Shown piece by piece: positions 6,701 through 10,920 of a stretch of 10,920 bases of DNA; position 1 is the first letter of the stretch; each line of letters opens with the position of its first letter. A program made the position numbers and the translations under genes. The notes under the pieces were generated by a model that was not told where the DNA came from, did no database searches, and saw only the letters and a program-made list of their open reading frames with translations. The DNA comes from Pseudaestuariivita sp. Lineage in GTDB: Bacteria > Pseudomonadota > Alphaproteobacteria > Rhodobacterales > Rhodobacteraceae. The stretch lies in assembly GCA_020629995.1 (NCBI GenBank), contig JAHDCH010000075.1, positions 1-10,920 of the forward strand. Direction: 5' to 3'.

Positions 6701-7564
6701 ATGACAGATCAGGACCAAGGCTATCATCACGGCGTCATCGGCCGGGCGATTGAAGAGATTGATGCGGCCGAGGCGCCGTTGTCGCTGGATGATCTGGCGG
6801 CGCGGATGGGGATGTCGCCGGCGCATTTCCAGCGGGTGTTCAGCGCCTGGGCCGGGGTCAGCCCGAAACGGTTTCAGCAATACCTGATGCTGGGCCATGC
6901 CAAGGCCCTTCTGCGCGACCGGTTCACCACGCTTGAAACGGCCGGCAGCGTCGGTCTGTCGGGCAGCTCGCGCCTGCATGACATGTTCCTGCGCTGGGAG
7001 GCGATGTCGCCCGGGGACTACGCCAAGGGCGGCGCGGGGCTGACGATCTATTGGGGCTGGTTCGAGAGCCCCTTTGGCCCAGCGTTGGTCATGGGCACCG
7101 ACAAAGGCATCTGCGGCATCGGCTTTGCCGAAACCGCGGGCACGGAGGCAGCGATGGAGGATCTGGTGAACCGCTGGCCCCAGGCGACATATGTCGAGGA
7201 TGTGATGCGGCTGCGCCCTTGGGTGATGTCGGCCTTTGGCGTCGACAACCCCGAAGAGCCGGTGCCGATGTTCCTGATCGGCGCGCCCTTTCAGATCAAG
7301 GTGTGGGAGGCGCTGTTGCGCGTGCCGACCGGGCAGGTCACCACCTATTCCGAGATCGCCCAATCCATCGGCACCCCCCGGGCGGTGCGCGCCGTGGGCA
7401 CGGCGGTGGGCCGCAATCCGATCAGCTGGCTGATCCCGTGCCACCGCGCATTGCGCAAATCCGGCGGCCTTGGCGGATACCATTGGGGGCTGCCGCGCAA
7501 GCGCATGATGCTGGCGCGCGAAGCGATGCATTTTGACACAAAGGATCGGCGGGGAGCCGCCTGA
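6701..7564 (+). CDS. AraC-type regulator fused to O6-alkylguanine-DNA methyltransferase (Ada-like, lacking the N-terminal domain)
   Basis: This 287-residue two-domain protein has an AraC-type DNA-binding domain (about 10-110; LSLDDLAARMGMSPAHFQRVF is the first helix-turn-helix) and a methyltransferase domain (about 115-275). The methyltransferase carries the active-site motif IPCHR with acceptor C247, the region TPRAVRAVGTAVGRNP (225-240) with the base-flipping arginine, and GGLGGYHWG (255-263). It would accept the alkyl group from O6-methylguanine irreversibly. E. coli Ada has an additional N-terminal zinc domain whose Cys38 repairs phosphotriesters and switches on transcription; that domain is absent. 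Whether this protein still regulates, and what signals to it, is unknown. The ATG at 6701 has an excellent AGGAG 7 nt upstream. It diverges from nth. Alternative names are ada or ogt. Confidence 0.9.
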   Translation: MTDQDQGYHHGVIGRAIEEIDAAEAPLSLDDLAARMGMSPAHFQRVFSAWAGVSPKRFQQYLMLGHAKALLRDRFTTLETAGSVGLSGSSRLHDMFLRWEAMSPGDYAKGGAGLTIYWGWFESPFGPALVMGTDKGICGIGFAETAGTEAAMEDLVNRWPQATYVEDVMRLRPWVMSAFGVDNPEEPVPMFLIGAPFQIKVWEALLRVPTGQVTTYSEIAQSIGTPRAVRAVGTAVGRNPISWLIPCHRALRKSGGLGGYHWGLPRKRMMLAREAMHFDTKDRRGAA

Positions 7565-7671
7565 GACAGCGGATCCTTGCTCAAAATCATTGAAAACGCA
7601 TCCGTGAACGGCCAAATCTGAAAGCACACAATAACAAGCCGGCCACCAATGGACCGGATTAAGAGGCAAAC

Positions 7672-8340
7672 ATGCTCCGAGCTCCCCGTAACCTAGTCAT
7701 GGGCTGTGCCGCGCTTGCGCTGGTGGCGGCCTGTACCGATCCTGCCACTGTTGATGGCACCGATCCCAACCGCAAGGCCAAGCAGGGCGCGCTGATCGGC
7801 GGCGCCGTGGGCGCTGTGGCGGGCCTGATCACCGGCGACGATGGCAAGGAACGCCGCCAGAACGCGATCAAGGGTGCCGTCATCGGTGCTGCGGGCGGTG
7901 CGATCATCGGCAACCAGCTGGACAAGCAGGAAGCTGACCTGCGCCGCGACCTGGAAGGCAGCGACGTGCGCATCACCAATACCGGTGACCGCCTGATCGT
8001 CACCATGCCCAACGACATCCTGTTCGCGACCGACAGCGCCACCGTCCGGTCCGACCTGCAGCGCGACCTGCGCACCGTGGCGGGCAACCTTCAGGCCTAT
8101 CCGAACTCGACCATCCAGGTGGTGGGCCACACCGACGACACCGGCAGCGCCGACTACAACTATGGCCTTTCGCAGCGCCGGGCCAATGCCGTGGCCGATG
8201 TACTGATCGGCGCGGGTGTGCCCGGCAGCCGCATCCAGACCTTTGGCCGGGGCGAAGACCAGCCCATCGCCTCGAACGGTTCGGCCGAGGGGCGGTCGCA
8301 AAACCGCCGGGTCGAGATCGTGATCCTGCCGAACGCCTGA
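7672..8340 (+). CDS. OmpA-family outer-membrane lipoprotein with glycine-zipper segments
   Basis: This 222-residue envelope protein resembles YiaD/YfiB-type lipoproteins. The signal peptide ends in the lipobox LVAAC with lipidated C21. Two glycine-zipper stretches follow (ALIGGAVGAVAG, 40-51; GAVIGAAGGAIIG, 68-80), which probably insert in or pack against membrane. The C-terminal OmpA domain (about 105-220) shows NDILFATDSATV, GHTDDTGSADYN (152-163), LSQRRANAV (166-174) and GRSQNRRVEI. D155 and R170 correspond to the residues that hold the diaminopimelate of peptidoglycan. The likely role is tethering the outer membrane to the cell wall. The ATG at 7672 has GAGG 5 nt upstream. The 107-bp space before it (7565-7671) shows no convincing promoter. 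The gene is monocistronic, closed by the terminator at 8365-8394. Confidence 0.92.
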   Translation: MLRAPRNLVMGCAALALVAACTDPATVDGTDPNRKAKQGALIGGAVGAVAGLITGDDGKERRQNAIKGAVIGAAGGAIIGNQLDKQEADLRRDLEGSDVRITNTGDRLIVTMPNDILFATDSATVRSDLQRDLRTVAGNLQAYPNSTIQVVGHTDDTGSADYNYGLSQRRANAVADVLIGAGVPGSRIQTFGRGEDQPIASNGSAEGRSQNRRVEIVILPNA

Positions 8341-8348
8341 TCCGCGTT

Positions 8349-8361
8349 CACAGTCACTGTG
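8349..8361. repeat. Short perfect inverted repeat CACAGT-C-ACTGTG
   Basis: Two perfect 6-nt arms, CACAGT (8349-8354) and ACTGTG (8356-8361), flank one base, 8 nt after the lipoprotein stop and 3 nt before the terminator stem. In RNA the loop would be too tight for a full stem. It may instead be a protein-binding dyad or chance. Confidence 0.4.
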
Positions 8362-8364
8362 CGC

Positions 8365-8394
8365 AAAGGCCAGTCCGTTTGGGCTGGCCTTTTT
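8365..8394 (+). terminator. Intrinsic terminator of the OmpA-family lipoprotein gene
   Basis: The stem AAAGGCCAGTCC (8365-8376) pairs with GGGCTGGCCTTT (8381-8392), with one T-G wobble and a GTTT loop. A run of five T (8390-8394) follows. This is a textbook rho-independent terminator starting 25 nt after the stop codon. Its A-rich left arm could also act weakly on leftward transcription. Confidence 0.92.
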
Positions 8395-8445
8395 GCAGCG
8401 CGCCGCCATGTTAGGCGCAACAGCGACCAAACGGAGATCACACCC

Positions 8446-8988
8446 ATGACCGCACCCAAGCTTGTCGGCCTGTCAGGCTCGCTCCGCGCAGGATCCTTCA
8501 ACACGCAACTGATGCATGCCGCGGCTGCCCTCTGGCCCGAGGCCGCGTTCACGCCCGCCAACCTGCGGTTGCCGCTGTACGACGGTGACCTCGAAGAGGC
8601 GTCAGGCATCCCGGGGGATGTGCAAACGCTGGCTGACCAGATCAGCGGCGCGGATGCGGTGATCGTGGTCACACCGGAATACAACAAGGGCATCTCGGGC
8701 GTTCTGAAGAACGCGCTGGACTGGGTCAGCCGCACGGACGGTGCGCCCTGGGCGGACAAACCGGTGGCAATCATGTCGGCTACGGCTGGCCGAGCCGGGG
8801 GCGAGCGGGCACAGACCATGCTGGTCAGCTGCCTCATGCCGTTTCGCCCGCGCCTGATCGCAGGCCCCGAAGTTCTGGTCGGTGGCGCGGCCAACCAGTT
8901 TGACGAGGCCGGCACCTTGATCAACGAGATCAACGCCAAGGCGTTGGGTCAGCTGATGCAGCGCCTTCGCGGCGCGGCAGGGCACTAG
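8446..8988 (+). CDS. NAD(P)H-dependent FMN reductase (flavodoxin-like, ChrR/SsuE-type family)
   Basis: This 180-residue cytosolic flavoprotein belongs to the NADPH-dependent FMN reductase family (PF03358). The FMN phosphate loop is GSLRAGSFN (11-19), and the second FMN contact is TPEYNKGISGVLKNALDW (76-93). SATAGRAGGERAQ (111-123) matches the third flavin-contact region. Members reduce quinones, chromate, azo compounds or free FMN; the physiological substrate here cannot be read from sequence. I chose the ATG at 8446, with GGAG 9 nt upstream. The frame can be extended to a GTG at 8359, but that start lies before the upstream terminator hairpin and is not credible. The gene ends only 3 bp from the stop of the convergent VOC gene, with no visible terminator between them. 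Confidence 0.9.
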   Translation: MTAPKLVGLSGSLRAGSFNTQLMHAAAALWPEAAFTPANLRLPLYDGDLEEASGIPGDVQTLADQISGADAVIVVTPEYNKGISGVLKNALDWVSRTDGAPWADKPVAIMSATAGRAGGERAQTMLVSCLMPFRPRLIAGPEVLVGGAANQFDEAGTLINEINAKALGQLMQRLRGAAGH

Positions 8989-8991
8989 GGG

Positions 8992-9396
8992 TCAGGTCAA
9001 AGGCTGCGACACCTCGATCAGGTTTCCGTCGGGGTCACGCAGGTACAGCGACAGGATCGGGCCGGTTGCCCCGGTCCGCTGCACGGGGCCTTCTTCGACC
9101 GGCACGCCCCGCGTCGCCAGATGCGCCTGCCACTCGGGCAGCGGTGCATCCGTCAGAAAACACAAATCAGCCGATCCCGGCTGGGGCGTTGCCGCCTTGG
9201 GTTCGAACTCTGCTCCTGCCACGTGCAGGTTGATCTTCTGCCGGCCGAACTTGAGAGCGCAGCGGCGCGAGCCGTCCGCCGGGGTGAACCATTCGGCGGC
9301 GCAGCCCAGAACCTGTTCGTAGAAGGCGACCGTGGCGGTCAGGTCGCGCACCGTCAGCACCAGGTGGTCCAGCGATGTGAGGGTTGGCTTGCCCAT
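8992..9396 (-). CDS. VOC-superfamily protein similar to glyoxalase domain-containing protein 5 (GLOD5)
   Basis: This 134-residue protein of the vicinal-oxygen-chelate (glyoxalase I/dioxygenase) superfamily has paired beta-alpha-beta-beta-beta modules. Candidate metal ligands are H11 (LDHLVL), H58 (KINLHVAG) and E128 (NLIEVSQ). The central stretch EFEPKAATPQPGSADLCF and the later segments VPVEEGPVQRTGATGPI and LRDPDGNLIEVS resemble, as I remember it, vertebrate GLOD5, whose substrate is unknown. Glyoxalase I, fosfomycin-resistance proteins and ring-cleavage dioxygenases share the fold, so the reaction should not be guessed. The ATG at 9396 has a strong AAGGAG (9410-9405) 8 nt upstream. The start lies back to back with the hotdog hydratase gene. 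Confidence 0.87.
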   Translation of the reverse strand: MGKPTLTSLDHLVLTVRDLTATVAFYEQVLGCAAEWFTPADGSRRCALKFGRQKINLHVAGAEFEPKAATPQPGSADLCFLTDAPLPEWQAHLATRGVPVEEGPVQRTGATGPILSLYLRDPDGNLIEVSQPLT

Positions 9397-9425
9397 GGCG
9401 CGCGCTCCTTGCTAGGTCTTGCGCC
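9397..9425. promoter_or_regulatory. 29-bp divergent gap between VOC gene and hotdog hydratase gene
   Basis: The gap holds the VOC ribosome-binding site (AAGGAG read leftwards, 9410-9405) and a weak AGGT (9414-9417) for the rightward gene. There is no room for a promoter on either strand, so each promoter must lie inside the opposite gene, unless the true hydratase start is the ATG at 9468. Confidence 0.5.
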
Positions 9426-10223
9426 ATGCAAGATGCCGCCGCGCCCCGCACCCGTCAAACCGATCTCATGGACCCTGCGCGTGCCCGTGCCTTGCAGGCG
9501 ACGCTGGGGGATCAGGCGACGTTGCAGGCGGGCGATCCGCTGCCGCCGTTCTTTCATCAGGTCTATTTCTGGGATCCGCAGCCGCCAAAGGCTCTGGGCG
9601 AGGACGGCCACCCGGCAACGGGCAGTGCGCTGATCCCTGATTTTGGCCTTCCCCAAAGGATGTGGGCGGGAGGAGAGCTGCGCTTTCACGCGCCGCTGCG
9701 CGCAGGGATCGAGGCTGAAAAGGAAAGCGTATGTGCGGATGTCACGCGCAAGACGGGCGCGAGTGGTGATCTGGCCTTTGTCACTCTTGAACATCGCATC
9801 TCGCAGGGGGGCGTGTTGCGCGTGACAGAGCGTCAGACGCTGGTCTCTCGCGAGGAAACCGCGATGACCGCACGCGCGCCGCGCCGGGCCGCGGATGTGC
9901 CCGAAGACAGCCGCACCGAGCATCCGGACACAACGCTGCTGTTCCGGTACTCGGCCCTGACCTTCAACGGGCATCGCATTCACTATGACGAGAATTTTGC
10001 GCGCGGTCCCGGCGGATATGCCGGGCTGGTGGTGCATGGGCCGCTGCTGGCGCAGTGGATGATCCGCATGGCCGAAGCGCGGCAAGGCCAATTGGCAACG
10101 TTCAGTTTTCGCGCCGTGGCGCCCCTGATGCACACCGAAACCGCGCGCATCTGTGCGCGCGGTACGGATTACTGGGTCGCGGGTATGGATGGCCGGCTGT
10201 GTATGACCGGCCAGGCGGGGTAG
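9426..10223 (+). CDS. HTD2/MaoC-type hotdog acyl hydratase-dehydratase
   Basis: This 265-residue protein resembles the HTD2-like double-hotdog family (COG3777), which includes mitochondrial 3-hydroxyacyl-thioester dehydratase 2 and bacterial mesaconyl-C4-CoA hydratases. Residues about 20-150 are the degenerate N-terminal hotdog, with FFHQVYFWDP and RMWAGGELRFHAPL. The C-terminal hotdog has FRYSALTFNGHRIHYDENFA (173-192), where N181, H183 and H186 occupy the hydratase-2 motif positions, followed by GGYAGLVVHGPLLAQWM (196-212). It should hydrate or dehydrate an acyl-CoA or acyl-ACP; the exact substrate is not deducible. I chose the ATG at 9426. A start at 9384 would overlap the divergent VOC gene, while the ATG at 9468 would remove residues with no clear family match and is a real alternative. 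It converges with the sugar transferase gene 6 bp away. Confidence 0.83.
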   Translation: MQDAAAPRTRQTDLMDPARARALQATLGDQATLQAGDPLPPFFHQVYFWDPQPPKALGEDGHPATGSALIPDFGLPQRMWAGGELRFHAPLRAGIEAEKESVCADVTRKTGASGDLAFVTLEHRISQGGVLRVTERQTLVSREETAMTARAPRRAADVPEDSRTEHPDTTLLFRYSALTFNGHRIHYDENFARGPGGYAGLVVHGPLLAQWMIRMAEARQGQLATFSFRAVAPLMHTETARICARGTDYWVAGMDGRLCMTGQAG

Positions 10224-10229
10224 CGGGCG

Positions 10230-10916
10230 TCAGTGGCCTGTGGCCCGCATGACCACGCCGAAGGTGCGGATCAGCACGACCATATCGGTGCGCAGCGACA
10301 GCTGGCGGTGATAGGCGGTGTCATAGATCGACCGTTCGGCAAAGCTGGTCTCGTTCCGGTCCGAAATCTGCCACAGGCCGGTGATGCCCGGGCGCATCTT
10401 GTAATAGGCGTCGCCGGGATACAGGCCGCGCTGTTCCACCATCATGGGACGCGGGCCAACAAGGGACATGTCGCCGATCAGCACGTTCCACAATTGCGGC
10501 AGCTCATCGAGCGAGGATTTGCGTATGATCCGCCCGATCGGCGTGATCCGCGGATCGAATTTCAGTTTCTGGGTCACGTCCCATTCGCGGCGGGCGTCGG
10601 GGTTCTGCACCAGGTAATCTTCGAGAAGCGCGTCAGCGTTGCGCACCATGCTGCGCAATTTCCACATGGAAAAGACGCGACCATCCTTGCCCAGGCGCTT
10701 TTGCCGGTAGAACGGGTTCACCCCGTCCATCGCAATGGCAGCCGCAAGGATCGTGAGGACAAACAGCACAGGCAACGCCGCGCACAGCACGACCGTAATA
10801 TCAAGCGCGCGCTTGAAAGTCCGGCCATACACGCCGGATGTAACCCGGGCCACCGGCTGGGCGGCCATCTCGGCCACGTCGTGGCCGGTAATCGGTTGTC
10901 GTATTTGCAAGGTCAA
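10230..10916 (-). CDS. ExoY-like undecaprenyl-phosphate sugar-1-phosphate transferase (start unresolved at window edge)
   Basis: This bacterial sugar transferase moves a hexose-1-phosphate from a UDP-sugar onto undecaprenyl phosphate, the first step of exopolysaccharide or capsule repeat-unit assembly at the inner membrane. Marks in order are KRALDI (35-40), one hydrophobic segment (about 41-62), QKRLGKDGRVFSMWKLRSM (72-90), SLDELPQLWNVL (135-146), GDMSLVGPRP (148-157) and PGITGLWQISDR (176-187). Length and layout match ExoY of Sinorhizobium (about 226 residues) rather than long WbaP-type enzymes. The coordinates given use a TTG at 10916. The frame remains open to the window end, and an internal ATG at 10868 has no ribosome-binding site, so the true start may lie outside. 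Partner exopolysaccharide genes are not visible here. Confidence 0.88.
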   Translation of the reverse strand: MTLQIRQPITGHDVAEMAAQPVARVTSGVYGRTFKRALDITVVLCAALPVLFVLTILAAAIAMDGVNPFYRQKRLGKDGRVFSMWKLRSMVRNADALLEDYLVQNPDARREWDVTQKLKFDPRITPIGRIIRKSSLDELPQLWNVLIGDMSLVGPRPMMVEQRGLYPGDAYYKMRPGITGLWQISDRNETSFAERSIYDTAYHRQLSLRTDMVVLIRTFGVVMRATGH

Positions 10917-10920
10917 AACT

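Noticed and set aside
6550..6702. N-terminal extension of nth by 51 residues
   Set aside because: It would overlap the divergent Ada-like start, is low-complexity Arg/Ala/Pro-rich, and has no counterpart in Nth proteins.
6602..7669. A 355-residue minus-strand frame opposite the Ada-like gene
   Set aside because: The plus strand encodes both recognised domains with a strong ribosome-binding site, while this frame shows no family features.
1..10920. Mobile elements, CRISPR arrays, tRNA or rRNA genes, or a defence system
   Set aside because: I saw no transposase or integrase motifs, no spaced direct repeats and no RNA gene signatures. Base composition is uniform throughout.

Overview
The window looks like chromosomal DNA of a GC-rich alphaproteobacterium, most likely Rhodobacteraceae (Roseobacter group). 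This rests on codon and GC usage, the long-form DeoC, the Tro/Mnt-type metal ABC operon whose first permease has a cytoplasmic tail, and an ExoY-type sugar transferase. It is a tightly packed housekeeping and accessory region. I see no mobile element, tRNA, rRNA or CRISPR array. No gene-free stretch exceeds about 220 bp.

Left part (1-4905): the N-terminal three quarters of deoC runs leftwards and is cut by the window edge. A 222-bp divergent intergenic region separates it from a four-gene metal-ion ABC transporter operon reading rightwards: binding protein, ATPase, permease with a DtxR-like C-terminal extension, and second permease. Adjacent genes overlap by 1 nt or are 4 nt apart. Just upstream is a recognisable sigma70-type promoter with two imperfect 7-1-7 palindromes whose centres are 30 bp apart. 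This suggests repression by a Fur-family metalloregulator such as Mur or Zur. The operon ends at a perfect 34-nt palindrome that should terminate transcription from both sides.

Middle part (4906-7564): nth (endonuclease III) and an adenosine-kinase-like PfkB gene form a leftward pair with a 4-nt ATGA overlap. Diverging from nth is an AraC-type regulator fused to an O6-alkylguanine-DNA methyltransferase (Ada-like, without the N-terminal phosphotriester-repair domain). Two DNA-repair genes therefore share a 151-bp intergenic region.

Right part (7565-10920): an OmpA-family lipoprotein with glycine-zipper segments is followed by a classical intrinsic terminator. Next come an NAD(P)H-dependent FMN reductase, a leftward GLOD5-like VOC protein, a rightward HTD2/MaoC-type hotdog hydratase whose start is only 29 bp from that of the VOC gene, and a leftward ExoY-like undecaprenyl-phosphate sugar transferase reaching the window edge. 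Most of these genes belong to known families. The points most worth checking are the palindromic operator pair, the sensor-like permease tail, the double-sided palindrome terminator and the very short divergent promoter region. I found no convincing undescribed system.
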